Positions 16,838-26,444 of a DNA stretch of 64,000 nucleotides are shown piece by piece (within the stretch, counting starts at the first letter, position 1; each line of letters opens with the position of its first letter). The notes beneath the pieces are model-generated. The model did no database searches and was not told the origin of the DNA. It saw only the letters and a program-made list of their open reading frames with translations. The stretch is from NCBI RefSeq assembly GCF_004340685.1, contig NZ_SLUN01000009.1:88479-152478 (forward strand), read 5' to 3'. Made by a program: the position numbers and the translations under genes. This DNA comes from Hydrogenispora ethanolica (GTDB taxonomy: Bacteria > Bacillota > UBA4882 > UBA8346).

Positions 16838-18184
16838 CTATGCGAGCAGTTTTTGCAGCGCCGCTTGGACTTCTTCCCGGATGGCCTGTAAGGCCTCATT
16901 GGAGTTGGCTTCAAATCGGGTTACCAGAACCGGTTGGGTATTTGAAGCCCGCACCAGTCCCCAGCCGTTCGGGAAGATGATCCGCGCGCCATCGATATCG
17001 ATGACTTGATATTTGGCTTGGAAATGCCGCGCCAGCTCGCGGACGACATCGAATTTCTTATTCTCGGGGCAGTCCACCCGGATCTCGGGAGTGGAATAGG
17101 TTTTGGGCAGGCCGTCCACCATTTCGGAAAGGCTGGCGGAGGCATGAGAAAGAATCTCTAGTAGCCGGGCGCCGGAATAAATGGCGTCGTCATAACCGTA
17201 ATAACGATCGGCAAAGAATAAATGCCCGCTCATCTCCCCGGCCAACAAGGCCCCCTCCTCCTTCATCTTGGCTTTGATCAAGGAATGCCCGACCTTCCAC
17301 ATGATCGGGTCGCCCTGCATCTCCCGGATCCGGTCGAACATGGTTTGGGAGCATTTTACCTCGCCGATAATCTTGGCGCCCGGTTTGGTCTTGACAATAT
17401 CCCCGGCATAAATAATCATCAATTGGTCGCCCCAGAGGACCCTACCTTGGGCGTCAATGACTCCGATCCGGTCGGCGTCGCCGTCGAAGGAGATGCCGAG
17501 ATCGGCCCGGTTGGCCAGGACTTCGGCTTTCAGGTCGGCCAGATTCTCGGGGATGGTCGGGTCCGGATGGTGGTTGGGAAAATTCCCGTCCGGTTCCGAA
17601 AAAAGCTCGATCACTTCCCAGCCCAAGCTACGGTACAGGGGGACGGCCAACAGATTGCCGGTCCCGTTGCCGGCATCCAGAACGACTTTAAGGGGTTTGG
17701 CGCCAGGATGGATCCGGCCCTTCAAATCGGCAAGATACTCGGCAATGATCGGTTTTTCGATCAACGTGCCTTGCCCGGTCCGGTAATCCCGGGCTTCCAT
17801 GATCCGCCGCAACTCCTGGATCTCTTCGCCAAAGATGGTCGTTTTGCCGAGGCAGATTTTGAAGCCGTTTTCGTTGGGCGGGTTGTGGCTGCCGGTGATC
17901 ATCACCCCGCCGCCGACCGGCAGGCTGAATAATGAAAAATAGACCAGAGGAGTTGGGGAAAGGCCGATATCGTAAACGGTCATTCCCGATTGGAGCAAGC
18001 TTTCGATCAAAATGGTTTTAAACGGAACCGAACTCAAACGGCAGTCGTAGCCGACGCTGATCGTATTGACGTTACGTTTTTGATAGAATGTGGCCAGGGA
18101 TTTGCCGAGGTCTCTCACAAAATCGGGGGTTAGATCGCGTTCGGCCACGCCTCGGATGTCATATTCACGGAAAACATGCGACAT
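16838..18184 (-). CDS. manB: Phosphomannomutase/phosphoglucomutase
   Basis: A 448-residue alpha-D-phosphohexomutase that interconverts mannose-6-P and mannose-1-P (and often the glucose forms). It has the N-terminal FREYDIRGVAERDLTPDF, the catalytic serine loop MITGSHNPPNENGFK and the metal-binding loop SFDGDADRIGVID. The sugar-binding GEMSGHLFFAD and a C-terminal phosphate-binding segment (LVRASNTQPVLVTRFEA) also match. It converges on manC and supplies its substrate. Confidence 0.95.
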   Translation of the reverse strand: MSHVFREYDIRGVAERDLTPDFVRDLGKSLATFYQKRNVNTISVGYDCRLSSVPFKTILIESLLQSGMTVYDIGLSPTPLVYFSLFSLPVGGGVMITGSHNPPNENGFKICLGKTTIFGEEIQELRRIMEARDYRTGQGTLIEKPIIAEYLADLKGRIHPGAKPLKVVLDAGNGTGNLLAVPLYRSLGWEVIELFSEPDGNFPNHHPDPTIPENLADLKAEVLANRADLGISFDGDADRIGVIDAQGRVLWGDQLMIIYAGDIVKTKPGAKIIGEVKCSQTMFDRIREMQGDPIMWKVGHSLIKAKMKEEGALLAGEMSGHLFFADRYYGYDDAIYSGARLLEILSHASASLSEMVDGLPKTYSTPEIRVDCPENKKFDVVRELARHFQAKYQVIDIDGARIIFPNGWGLVRASNTQPVLVTRFEANSNEALQAIREEVQAALQKLLA

Positions 18185-18253
18185 TCAGGCTACCTCCAAA
18201 AGTAATTTTTTGGTTTCTATTCGACGATCAAGCATGAAAACCTTCTCAGCGCA

Positions 18254-18282
18254 TTGCACTTCGGGCAAAATTCATTTATAAT
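18254..18282 (+). promoter_or_regulatory. Sigma-A promoter of the aro operon
   Basis: TTGCAC (18254-18259) and a perfect TATAAT (18277-18282) are 17 bases apart. The start near 18289 leaves a short leader and favours the aroC start at 18317 over 18293. Confidence 0.8.
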
Positions 18283-18316
18283 TTAACAAAAGATGGATTG
18301 GAGCAAAAATTCGAAA

Positions 18317-19516
18317 ATGATCCGTTTTTTAACAGCCGGAGAATCCCATGGTCCGGCTTTGACTGCAATTATTGAAGGTCTTCCCGCGGGGTTGCCCCTG
18401 ACCGCCGCGGCGATTCAGGCCGATCTGGACCGGCGTCGCCAGGGCTATGGTCGGGGGGGGCGGATGCAGATCGAAGGTGATCAGGTGGCGATCCTATCAG
18501 GCGTAAGGCACGGCAGTACGCTGGGTTCGCCGGTCACGCTACAGATTCTGAACCGCGATTGGGAACGTTGGCAGGAGGTGATGGCTGTCGCGCCGGGAAT
18601 GGGTTCCGCCGCGGTGACCATCGATCAGGATGAGCGAATCAGTTCGTTGAAGGCCAACGTCACAGCGCCGCGGCCCGGACATGCCGATCTGGCCGGAGCT
18701 TTAAAATATCAGCAGTCCGATATCCGGAACATCCTGGAGCGGGCCAGCGCCCGCGAGACTGCTGCCCGGGTATCCGTCGGGGCAGTCGCCCGCCGGATTC
18801 TGCAGGAGTTTGAGATCGAGGTTTTCAGCGGAGTATTGCAGATCGGCACGGTCCGTCTGGCGGAACCGCCCGAGGACATGGTCCGGTATCGCGAAGAAGC
18901 CAGGAACTCTCCGGTGGCGGCTCCGGATTCCGAGGTTTCCCGACTGATGACGGCGGAGATCGATCGCGCCAAGTCGGCCGGGGATTCGCTGGGAGGAGTA
19001 ATCGAAGTGATCGCCCGGGGCGTCCCGCCGGGGCTGGGCAGCCATGTCCATTGGGAGCGCCGGCTCGATTCGAGGCTGGCTGGGGCATTGATGAGCATTC
19101 CGGCCATTAAGGGAGTGTCCGTCGGTTTAGGATTTCAGGCAGCCGGGTTGCCCGGCTCGCAAGTCCATGATGAGATTGGGTATGCGCCGGGACAAGGATA
19201 TTCGCGGCGGACCAATCATGCCGGCGGGATCGAGGGCGGGATCAGCAACGGAGAAATGATCCGCGTTTCCTTGGCGATGAAGCCCATCCCCACTCTCTAC
19301 CGGCCGCTTCGGACCGTGGATATCGTCTCCAAGGAACCGGTTCAGGCCAGTGTAGAACGGTCCGATACCTGTGCCGTTCCGGCGGCGGCAGTGGTGGCCG
19401 AAGCCATGGTCTGCTGGGTGCTGGCCGAAGCATTGACCGAAAAATGCGGTGGCGACCATTTGGAGGAGATGCGGGCTCATTACCGGGATTATCTGGCGGC
19501 AATCAGGAGTTTTTAA
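18317..19516 (+). CDS. aroC: Chorismate synthase
   Basis: A 399-residue FMN-dependent enzyme catalysing the last step of the shikimate pathway (EPSP to chorismate). The start MIRFLTAGESHGPALTAIIEG, then RRRQGYGRGGRMQIE, RPGHADLAGALKY and the C-terminal SDTCAVPAAAVV are family signatures. ATG 18317 gives the standard N terminus. An in-frame ATG at 18293 would add eight residues but lies almost at the predicted transcription start. It heads aroC-aroK-aroB-aroQ-pepP. Confidence 0.96.
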   Translation: MIRFLTAGESHGPALTAIIEGLPAGLPLTAAAIQADLDRRRQGYGRGGRMQIEGDQVAILSGVRHGSTLGSPVTLQILNRDWERWQEVMAVAPGMGSAAVTIDQDERISSLKANVTAPRPGHADLAGALKYQQSDIRNILERASARETAARVSVGAVARRILQEFEIEVFSGVLQIGTVRLAEPPEDMVRYREEARNSPVAAPDSEVSRLMTAEIDRAKSAGDSLGGVIEVIARGVPPGLGSHVHWERRLDSRLAGALMSIPAIKGVSVGLGFQAAGLPGSQVHDEIGYAPGQGYSRRTNHAGGIEGGISNGEMIRVSLAMKPIPTLYRPLRTVDIVSKEPVQASVERSDTCAVPAAAVVAEAMVCWVLAEALTEKCGGDHLEEMRAHYRDYLAAIRSF

Positions 19517-20041
19517 ATGAAAATCGCGCTCATCGGATTCATGGGAACCGGCAAGACATTGCTGGGAAGGATGTTGGCCGCGCGGCTCCACTATGAATTC
19601 ATCGATACGGATCAGTTGATCGAAATCCGACAAGGCCAAAGCATTGCGGAGCTCTTCGCCACGCGGGGCGAAGCCTACTTTCGCCAGTTGGAGCAGGAAT
19701 TGGCCCGGGAACTGGCAGGCCGGGATGGCCTGGTCATCGCCACGGGCGGCGGATTTGTGTTGAACCCGGTTAATCTGGAACGATTGCGTGAAGGTGGCGT
19801 AATCGTTTCGCTGATTGCACCGGCGGAAACGATTTATGACAGAGTGAAATGCAATGATGACCGGCCCTTGCTGGCGGTAGCCGATCCTTTGGCCCGAATC
19901 CGGGAGCTTCTGCAGCAAAGAGCCGTCATTTATCAAGGGGCGGATATCGTGCTCGATACCTCGCTCAAAGTACCCGATGAGCTAATCGAGGAGCTGGTTT
20001 CGCGATTGACGGCGAAAGGATATGGGAATGAAATCATTTGA
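19517..20041 (+). CDS. aroK: Shikimate kinase
   Basis: A 174-residue P-loop kinase that phosphorylates shikimate at O3. It shows Walker A GFMGTGKT, the shikimate-binding FIDTDQLIE, RGEAYFRQLE and the GGGFV motif. The lid region NDDRPLLA contains the conserved RPLL. Its ATG is immediately after the aroC stop, and its end overlaps the aroB start. Confidence 0.95.
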   Translation: MKIALIGFMGTGKTLLGRMLAARLHYEFIDTDQLIEIRQGQSIAELFATRGEAYFRQLEQELARELAGRDGLVIATGGGFVLNPVNLERLREGGVIVSLIAPAETIYDRVKCNDDRPLLAVADPLARIRELLQQRAVIYQGADIVLDTSLKVPDELIEELVSRLTAKGYGNEII

Positions 20042-21137
20042 TGTGTTGCAAGAGATCCGGGTGGATCTGGCGGAAAGGGGTTACCCCATCCTGATCGGGG
20101 CCGGGATTTTGGAAGAGATCGGCGCGATTTTCCACCAACGGGAGATCGCCGGCAGGATCCTGGTGATCACCAACCCCACTGTGGCCCAGTGGTATCTCGA
20201 TCCGGTACTCCAGTCGCTCCAACGGGCCGGATATGACGCCGCGGCGGCTCAAGTCCCGGACGGCGAAACCTTTAAGTCGTTGGCCGAAGCTGATTTTTTA
20301 TATGACCGTCTGGTGGAGGGAAAATACGACCGTAAGACGGTTTTAGTGGCATTGGGAGGCGGAGTCATCGGCGATCTGACGGGTTTTGTGGCCGCCACCT
20401 ATATGCGGGGCGTCCGTTTCGTCCAGGTCCCCACAACCCTATTGGCGCAGGTGGATTCCAGCGTGGGAGGCAAGGTCGCGGTCAATCACAGGAAGGGCAA
20501 GAATCTGATTGGCGCTTTCTATCAACCGCGACTGGTGTTGACCGATGTCACGACATTGAGGACCTTACCTGACGCCGAGTTCAGTTCGGGAATGGCCGAA
20601 GTAATCAAGCACGGCATTATCCTCGATCCGGAGTATTACCGGATGATCGGCGCAAAGCTGCCGCAGATTCTGCGCCGCGATCCGGCGGCCCTCAGCGAAG
20701 TGGTCGGCGGCTCCTGCCGGATCAAGGCGGAAGTGGTACGGAAGGACGAAAAGGAACAGAACTTACGGGCAATTCTCAATTTCGGCCATACGGTCGGTCA
20801 TGCGTTGGAGAGCATCACCGGATACACTCGTTATAAACATGGAGAGGCGGTAGCCTTGGGAATGTTGGCTGCCACAAAGCTGGCCGAGCGGAGCGGGTTG
20901 CTGGCGGACCAGTCACTGGAGCCGACCTTGCGCCGGTTCTGTCAGGAACTGCACCTTCCGCTCCAAATCCCCGGATTGGATAGCAGCGCGATCGCCGAAG
21001 CCATTTTGCTGGATAAAAAAGCCGATCAGGGAGCGGTGCGCTGGATTCTGCCGCTACGGATCGGCGAGGTACGGATCGAGGCCGCAGTCCCCCAGGAGAG
21101 CGTCGTCGATATTTTGAAAGAGATGGGGGGAGCATAA
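20028..21137 (+). CDS. aroB: 3-dehydroquinate synthase
   Basis: A 369-residue NAD- and metal-dependent enzyme converting DAHP to 3-dehydroquinate. Motifs include [48 protein letters not shown] and the metal-binding histidines in [11 protein letters not shown] and [13 protein letters not shown] 20028 has AAAGGA seven bases upstream, while ATG 20022 is only one base from it. The gene overlaps aroK by 14 bases and aroQ by one. Confidence 0.96.
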   Translation: MKSFDVLQEIRVDLAERGYPILIGAGILEEIGAIFHQREIAGRILVITNPTVAQWYLDPVLQSLQRAGYDAAAAQVPDGETFKSLAEADFLYDRLVEGKYDRKTVLVALGGGVIGDLTGFVAATYMRGVRFVQVPTTLLAQVDSSVGGKVAVNHRKGKNLIGAFYQPRLVLTDVTTLRTLPDAEFSSGMAEVIKHGIILDPEYYRMIGAKLPQILRRDPAALSEVVGGSCRIKAEVVRKDEKEQNLRAILNFGHTVGHALESITGYTRYKHGEAVALGMLAATKLAERSGLLADQSLEPTLRRFCQELHLPLQIPGLDSSAIAEAILLDKKADQGAVRWILPLRIGEVRIEAAVPQESVVDILKEMGGA

Positions 21138-21586
21138 TGGGAAAAGTACTGGTTTTGCACGGTCCGAACCTCAATTGGCTCGGCAAACGGGAGCCGGCAG
21201 TGTATGGCCGGGAAACCCTGGACGACTTGAACCGGGTCTTGAATGAAACTGCCCGGCAACTTGGCATGGAGTTGCGGATCTTTCAGAGCAATTCCGAGGG
21301 AGGACTGATCGATCGCATCCAGGCCGAAGCCGGATGGGCTGAAGCGATTCTGATCAATCCTGGTGCCTTTACTCATTACAGTTATGCCTTGCGGGACGCT
21401 TTGGCCGGAATGTCCGTGCCCGTCGTCGAAGTCCACCTCAGCAACATCTATGCCCGGGAAGAGTTCCGGCATCACTCGGTGATCGCGCCGATTGCCCGGG
21501 GCCAGATCGCCGGTTTCGGATTTGATAGCTATCGTTTGGGACTTCGGGCGATCAATGAATTACTGGAAAAGAGGAACCGAATATGA
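21137..21586 (+). CDS. aroQ: 3-dehydroquinate dehydratase, type II
   Basis: A 149-residue enzyme that removes water from 3-dehydroquinate. It starts [24 protein letters not shown] and contains [30 protein letters not shown] and [18 protein letters not shown], all type II hallmarks. Catalytic Tyr and His are present. It sits in the Firmicute order aroQ-pepP-efp. Confidence 0.95.
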   Translation: MGKVLVLHGPNLNWLGKREPAVYGRETLDDLNRVLNETARQLGMELRIFQSNSEGGLIDRIQAEAGWAEAILINPGAFTHYSYALRDALAGMSVPVVEVHLSNIYAREEFRHHSVIAPIARGQIAGFGFDSYRLGLRAINELLEKRNRI

Positions 21587-22653
21587 GTCGTTTACAAAAA
21601 ATACGGCAGTCTCTGGCCGCGCAGCCAGTGGATGGCCTGCTGGTGACCCATCCGGAGAATCTGCGCTATCTCAGCGGTTTTTCCGGCGGGGAGGGCGCAT
21701 TGCTGATTGGGGCGGATGCCGCTTTGCTGGTGACCGATTTCCGTTACTGGGATCAGGTCGCCTTGGAAGTGACCGAATTTGAACTCTGGAAGCAAGGGCC
21801 GAAACTCTGGCAAAGTGTTGGAGAGGCCATTCAAAAGCTGGGATGGAGCAGGGTCGGGTTTGAGGCCGGCGCACTGAATTATGCCGATTATGCCAGTCTG
21901 GGGACGATTCTTCAGGGAATTGAGCTGATTCCCACGACCCGTTTGATAGAAGAAATCCGGGTGGTCAAGGATGAACATGAAATCGAGCTGCTGGCCGAGG
22001 CGGAACGGATTACCGATCACGCTTTGGCTGCGACGTTGGAGCGAATTCGCCCCGGGGTTCAGGAACGGGAGATCGCCTTGGAGTTTGATTATCAGTTGCG
22101 GTTGAATGGCGCCGAGGGATCATCCTTTTCGACCATCGTCGTTTCCGGATGGCGGGCCGCGTTGCCGCACGGCGCCCCTTCCAATAAAGAAGTGGCAGTC
22201 GGTGAGTTGCTGACGATCGACGGCGGAGCACTCTATCAGGGATATCATGCCGATATGACCCGGACGGTGGCGATCGGCAAGGCTGACGCCAAGCAGCGGG
22301 AGATTTACCAGATCGTGCTGGAAGCGCAGAACGCGGCGCTTGATTATTTAAAGGCTGGTTTACCCGGCCGGGCGGTCGATAAAGTAGCGCGCGACATCAT
22401 TGCGGCACACGGCTACGCCGAGCGTTTCGGGCATGGCTTGGGCCATTGCGTCGGTTTGAACATTCATGAAAATCCCCGTTTGTCCCCTTCCGAGCCGGGG
22501 AACATCCCGGCGGGAGCGGTGGTTACGGTCGAACCCGGGATTTATCTCCCGGATTGGGGCGGAGTCCGGATCGAGGATCTGATGGTGGTCGGCGAGGATG
22601 GGATCCGCAACTTGACCGGCAGTCCCAAACAGGAGTTGATGGAAATCGGTTGA
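21583..22653 (+). CDS. pepP: Xaa-Pro aminopeptidase / M24B metallopeptidase (YqhT-like)
   Basis: A 356-residue creatinase-fold protease. The N-terminal creatinase-like domain is followed by the pita-bread domain with metal ligands in [18 protein letters not shown] (two Asp), [17 protein letters not shown] (His), VTVEPGIY (Glu) and VRIEDLMVV (Glu). It trims peptides with proline in second position. The ATGA overlap with aroQ and the following efp match the Bacillus yqhS-yqhT-efp order. Confidence 0.92.
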   Translation: MSRLQKIRQSLAAQPVDGLLVTHPENLRYLSGFSGGEGALLIGADAALLVTDFRYWDQVALEVTEFELWKQGPKLWQSVGEAIQKLGWSRVGFEAGALNYADYASLGTILQGIELIPTTRLIEEIRVVKDEHEIELLAEAERITDHALAATLERIRPGVQEREIALEFDYQLRLNGAEGSSFSTIVVSGWRAALPHGAPSNKEVAVGELLTIDGGALYQGYHADMTRTVAIGKADAKQREIYQIVLEAQNAALDYLKAGLPGRAVDKVARDIIAAHGYAERFGHGLGHCVGLNIHENPRLSPSEPGNIPAGAVVTVEPGIYLPDWGGVRIEDLMVVGEDGIRNLTGSPKQELMEIG

Positions 22654-22731
22654 CACCGGTTTCGCAATCCTTCCGAGAATTCATCCCGGAGCCGGCAGCG
22701 GGAACGACTTTATTGAAAAGCAGAAAAATTC

Positions 22732-22761
22732 TCGACAATTTCTCAGGATTTATGGTAAAAT
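22732..22761 (+). promoter_or_regulatory. Candidate promoter of efp
   Basis: TCGACA (22732-22737) and TAAAAT (22756-22761) are 18 bases apart, within the 254-base gap before efp. Confidence 0.45.
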
Positions 22762-22907
22762 ATTGGCGGACTATGTGGGATAAGCGCGCTGTTTTACTCA
22801 GAGCGGTCAAGCGCGGCGGGTAAACGATCATTGCGAACGTTGCTACATAGCAGTTATTTTCGGAACCATTTGCCGATCAAAAACTGGCTATAGGAGGATA
22901 TCCATTC

Positions 22908-23474
22908 ATGATTTCGGTAACAGACTTTAAAACCGGCTTGACCATTGAGATCGACGGCGATCTTTATACCGTGGTCGACTTTATGCACGTGAAACCCGGT
23001 AAAGGCGCTGCCTTTGTCCGTTCCAAACTGAAAAACATTCGGACCGGATACACCGTGGAGCGCACGTTTAACTCCAACGAAAAGGTGGAGAACGCGCGGA
23101 TCGACTTCCGGGAGATGCAGTTCCTTTATAAAAGCAGCGATGACGACTATACCTTTATGGATATGGAGAACTACGAACAACTGACGATTCCCGCTGCCAA
23201 AATGGGCGATGCCCCCAAATATTTGAAAGAGAATATGATCGTCGAAATTCAAATGTATCAAAACGAGATTCTCGGCGTGGAACTGCCGAACACCGTGGAG
23301 TTGGAAGTAGTGGAGACCGATCCCAACTTCAAAGGCGATACCGCCACTGGCGGAACCAAGCCGGCAACCCTGGAGACAGGCGCTGTCGTCAATGTGCCGT
23401 TCTTTGTGACCATCGGCGATGTCTTGCAGGTGGATACCCGCACCAATCAATATCTGAAGCGGGTCAATAAGTAA
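22908..23474 (+). CDS. efp: Elongation factor P
   Basis: A 188-residue translation factor that relieves ribosome stalling at polyproline. Three beta-barrel domains are evident. The loop [10 protein letters not shown] places Lys32 at the tip that is modified in Firmicutes (5-aminopentanol in Bacillus). The C-terminal [19 protein letters not shown] is the usual ending, with the modest loop [18 protein letters not shown] before it. It has its own promoter-like signal and a terminator, so it can be transcribed apart from aro genes. Confidence 0.97.
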   Translation: MISVTDFKTGLTIEIDGDLYTVVDFMHVKPGKGAAFVRSKLKNIRTGYTVERTFNSNEKVENARIDFREMQFLYKSSDDDYTFMDMENYEQLTIPAAKMGDAPKYLKENMIVEIQMYQNEILGVELPNTVELEVVETDPNFKGDTATGGTKPATLETGAVVNVPFFVTIGDVLQVDTRTNQYLKRVNK

Positions 23475-23496
23475 TCTTTCGAAAACATGTTGATCG

Positions 23497-23520
23497 AAGA
23501 CCGCGACTGCGGTCTTTTTT
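23497..23520 (+). terminator. Terminator after efp
   Basis: AAGACCGC-GACT-GCGGTCTT followed by four more T, 22 bases after the efp stop. Confidence 0.88.
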
Positions 23521-23624
23521 ATTAATACCAGGATGACCGCCATTTGCCGGCGGCCGCTTGATGCGTGCGGCAGGTATTAAGCCCGGGGAATCAAGGGATA
23601 CTATCGTCGAAGGGAGAGTGCAAG

Positions 23625-24065
23625 ATGCGTGAGTTGAGAGAACAAGCCGCCTATTTGCGGGGCTTGATGGAAGGCTCGGAATTGGCCAAAGACGATAAGT
23701 CCAAGTTAATCTGGGAAGGACTGATGGACTTCTGCGACGGCGTTGCGGAGGATCTGGCGGAGATGGAAGAGTCGCAGGAAGAATTCGCCGATTATATTGA
23801 GGCGATTGACGAAGACTTGAGCACGCTGGAAAAATACTTCTATGACGCCGAAGGCTCGGAAGACTCCGAGGAATTAGTGACTTCGCAGCCGCAAGAGGAT
23901 GATGACGAGGAGATCATGGAATTAACCTGCCCTCATTGCAAACAGGATCTGTATTTCGAAGATGAACCCGGCAATTACGAGGTTGTTTGCCCGGATTGCG
24001 GCAATGTGGTCTGGCAGCATTTTACCGCCGAACTCAGTCCGGAGGGTGAACATCCCTTGGCGTAA
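23625..24065 (+). CDS. CD1247-type zinc-ribbon protein of unknown function
   Basis: A 146-residue acidic protein. The N-terminal half (about 1-75) is helical (LREQAAYLRGLMEG then DDKSKLIWEGLMDFCDGVAEDL) and matches what is annotated as the CD1247 N-terminal domain in clostridia. The C-terminal part is a zinc ribbon, CPHCKQDLYF...VCPDCGNVVW, with four cysteines. It lies between efp and the spoIIIA operon, as in other spore-formers. The role is unknown. ATG 23625 follows AAGGGAGAG. An acidic linker of consecutive Asp/Glu joins the two halves. Confidence 0.85.
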   Translation: MRELREQAAYLRGLMEGSELAKDDKSKLIWEGLMDFCDGVAEDLAEMEESQEEFADYIEAIDEDLSTLEKYFYDAEGSEDSEELVTSQPQEDDDEEIMELTCPHCKQDLYFEDEPGNYEVVCPDCGNVVWQHFTAELSPEGEHPLA

Positions 24066-24102
24066 AGTGGATTTGAACCTTACCGTCATTTGTCATAAAA
24101 AG

Positions 24103-24146
24103 AAGCCCGTCTCAATAAAAATAGATATAGGAGGACGGGCTTTTTT
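24103..24146 (+). terminator. Terminator before spoIIIAA
   Basis: AAGCCCGTC (24103-24111) pairs with GACGGGCTT (24134-24142) and the T-run ends at 24146. The loop is AT-rich. Confidence 0.85.
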
Positions 24147-24207
24147 ATTTGGCTCACTGGTCAGGATTTATATCCATAGCTTGCGATAAAATTTGGACGA
24201 GGCGTCA

Positions 24208-25233
24208 ATGGCTGACAAGCAACCCATCCCTAGGGAGCAACATGGCTCAAGCTGGCCGGAGATTATCCGTTTTTTTCATTCCGATTTGCGGAATCGCCTG
24301 GCCAAGCTGCCTCTTCCTTTTCGATCAGAGATTATTGAGATTCGTTGCCGGGTCAATCGTCCCGTGGAATTAAACTGCGGCAAGCGTCATGTGTTCTTGA
24401 CCGAAGACGGAGGGGTGACCGACGATTTCCGGGAAGCCGGCGTAATGAGCATCGACGAGCTGCGAAAGCTAATCAGCGCTCTGACCACTGGTTCCTATTA
24501 TGCCTTGGAAGCTGAGATTGCCCAGGGGTATATCGGGCTTCCCGGCGGGCACCGGGTGGGATTTACCGGCCGGGTGGTGCAGAATGCCGGTAAGATTCAG
24601 ACGATTCAACATATTTCGAGCGTCAATTTTCGGATCGCCCGCCGGGTAGCGGGAATCGCCCGGCCCCTTCTGCCGCTGCTCTGGAAGGACGGCCGCTTTC
24701 TCAAAACCCTGATCATCTCGCCGCCCGCCGCCGGCAAAACCACCTTGTTGCGGGAGATCATCCGCGAGTTTAGCTACGGCGTGAGCCAACTCAATATTCC
24801 CGGTCACCACATCGGAGTGGTGGATGAGCGCTCGGAGTTGGCCGGGAGTTATTTGGGCGTTCCACAGTTGGATCTGGGACCCCGCAGCGATATTTTGGAT
24901 GCCTGCCCCAAGGAAGAGGGGGTTTACCTGTTATTGCGTTCCATGAATCCGCAGATTATCGCCACCGACGAAGTAGGCCGTGAGAAAGACCAGCAGATCA
25001 TCGCCGACATCATCAATGCCGGCGTCAGTTTCATTACGACGGCCCATGCCCGTAATCTGACCGAGGCCATGTTCCGTCCCGGCTTGCGCCGGATCCTGGA
25101 AAACGGCTCCATCGAACGGCTGATTACGCTCAGCAATCGCTTCGGCCCGGGCACGCTTGAGAGTGTCAAAGCCGGGGCGGCCGGTCCCGAGCTATGGCTC
25201 CAATCCCAAAACGGAGGAGAGCACCGTGATTAA
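24208..25233 (+). CDS. spoIIIAA: Stage III sporulation protein AA (ATPase)
   Basis: A 341-residue secretion-type ATPase of the SpoIIIA-SpoIIQ feeding-tube complex linking mother cell and forespore. It shows IIEIRCRVNRPVEL, GYIGLPGGHRVGFTGR, Walker A SPPAAGKTTLLREI, then VDERSELAGSY and the Walker B region QIIATDEVGREKD. ATG 24208 has ACGAGG five bases upstream. An in-frame TTG at 24193 is less likely. It starts an eight-gene operon after a terminator, expected to be sigma-E controlled, though I could not identify a convincing sigma-E promoter. Confidence 0.95.
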   Translation: MADKQPIPREQHGSSWPEIIRFFHSDLRNRLAKLPLPFRSEIIEIRCRVNRPVELNCGKRHVFLTEDGGVTDDFREAGVMSIDELRKLISALTTGSYYALEAEIAQGYIGLPGGHRVGFTGRVVQNAGKIQTIQHISSVNFRIARRVAGIARPLLPLLWKDGRFLKTLIISPPAAGKTTLLREIIREFSYGVSQLNIPGHHIGVVDERSELAGSYLGVPQLDLGPRSDILDACPKEEGVYLLLRSMNPQIIATDEVGREKDQQIIADIINAGVSFITTAHARNLTEAMFRPGLRRILENGSIERLITLSNRFGPGTLESVKAGAAGPELWLQSQNGGEHRD

Positions 25234-25744
25234 ACTCATTGGTATCACCTTAATCCTCGGCGCGAGCACGTTCGGCGGTTTTCTCTGTGCCGAGCGGATG
25301 GCGCAACGTTGCCGGATGCTTCGCCAGTGGCTCAGGATCCTGGAAATGCTCGCCACGGAGATTTACTATCATAGCGATCTGCTGCCGCAAATATTAGACC
25401 GAATCGCCGCAACGGTGAACGAAAAGAACCTGGAGGTCGAGTTCCGGAGGATGGCGCGAACGATCGCCTTCGGCGCCGATTCCAGCGTAGCCGAGGCCTG
25501 GACGGCGCTCGTCACCGGATTGCTGCCGGAAAAATTACGCCCCGAGGATGGCCAAGTCTTGTTGGAGCTGGGTTCCTATCTGGGGGTCACCGACCGCGAA
25601 GACCAGGTCAAGAAGATCCGCACCTGCCAGAGTCGGTTGGAGGGAAACCTGGCCGGCGCGGAACTGGAAGTGAAAAAACGAACCAATCTCTATCGGTACC
25701 TGGGATTTGCCGCCGGGGCCATCGTCGTGCTCTGGCTGTTGTGA
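25226..25744 (+). CDS. spoIIIAB: Stage III sporulation protein AB
   Basis: A 172-residue protein with an N-terminal hydrophobic helix (IKLIGITLILGASTFGGFLCAERM), a helical middle resembling type II secretion GspF, and a C-terminal helix (YLGFAAGAIVVLWLL). Length matches the family (about 171). The start is GTG 25226 with GGAGGAGA five bases upstream, overlapping spoIIIAA by eight bases. Confidence 0.93.
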   Translation: MIKLIGITLILGASTFGGFLCAERMAQRCRMLRQWLRILEMLATEIYYHSDLLPQILDRIAATVNEKNLEVEFRRMARTIAFGADSSVAEAWTALVTGLLPEKLRPEDGQVLLELGSYLGVTDREDQVKKIRTCQSRLEGNLAGAELEVKKRTNLYRYLGFAAGAIVVLWLL

Positions 25745-25767
25745 TGCTGTCATGAGGGGGTTGAGCC

Positions 25768-25962
25768 GTGGATATCAATCTGATTTTGCGGATCGCCGGC
25801 ATCGGACTGTTAATAACGCTCTTAACCTCGGTCTTAAAACAGGTCGGCAAGGATGAGCATGCCCTACTGGTCACGCTGGCCGGAGTCGTAATCGTCACGT
25901 TGATGGTGATTCAGTTGATAGAACGGTTGTTCAGTGACGTCCGGGCGGTTTTCGGGCTTTAG
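25768..25962 (+). CDS. spoIIIAC: Stage III sporulation protein AC
   Basis: A 64-residue protein of two hydrophobic helices (LILRIAGIGLLITLLTSVL and ALLVTLAGVVIVTLMVIQLI) joined by KQVGKDEHA. Sequence and size match SpoIIIAC. It starts at GTG 25768 and is a membrane subunit of the SpoIIIA complex. Confidence 0.95.
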   Translation: MDINLILRIAGIGLLITLLTSVLKQVGKDEHALLVTLAGVVIVTLMVIQLIERLFSDVRAVFGL

Positions 25963-25971
25963 GGGGTAGCG

Positions 25972-26355
25972 ATGAACTTCTTGGCAATCCTCGGTTTTTC
26001 CCTGATCATCACCATTCTGCTCGTCATGGTGCGGCGCGACCGTCCCGAACTCGCGACGCTGCTCTCGATCGCCGCGGCCGCCATCATCCTTCTGGCGCTG
26101 CTTCAGGGGATCCAAGTCATCCTGGCGACGTTCGAATCCATGGCGTTAAAGACGAGGATGAATATCGCCTATTTGAAAGAGATCATCAAGATCGTCGGTT
26201 TTGCTTATCTGGCCGGATTCGGCTCCCAGATCTGCAGGGACGCCGGTGAGCATGGCATGGCCACCAAGATCGAATTGGCCGGCAAGATTATGATCCTTCT
26301 GACCGGACTGCCGATCATGTTCAGTGTGTTGAATTTGGTGCTTAAGTTCTTTTGA
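25972..26355 (+). CDS. spoIIIAD: Stage III sporulation protein AD
   Basis: A 127-residue membrane protein with four hydrophobic segments. The pattern YLKEIIKIVGFAYLAGFGSQICRDAGEHGMATKIELAGKI (central part) is characteristic. It is a paralogue-like partner of SpoIIIAC in the complex. Confidence 0.95.
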   Translation: MNFLAILGFSLIITILLVMVRRDRPELATLLSIAAAAIILLALLQGIQVILATFESMALKTRMNIAYLKEIIKIVGFAYLAGFGSQICRDAGEHGMATKIELAGKIMILLTGLPIMFSVLNLVLKFF

Positions 26356-26444
26356 GGCGTTCGGCGGGCCGCACCGGATTTCACCCGGCGGCGACCGGAA
26401 TTGGACAGAAGCGGGTATGATTTGAGACGAATGAGGAATGGTGA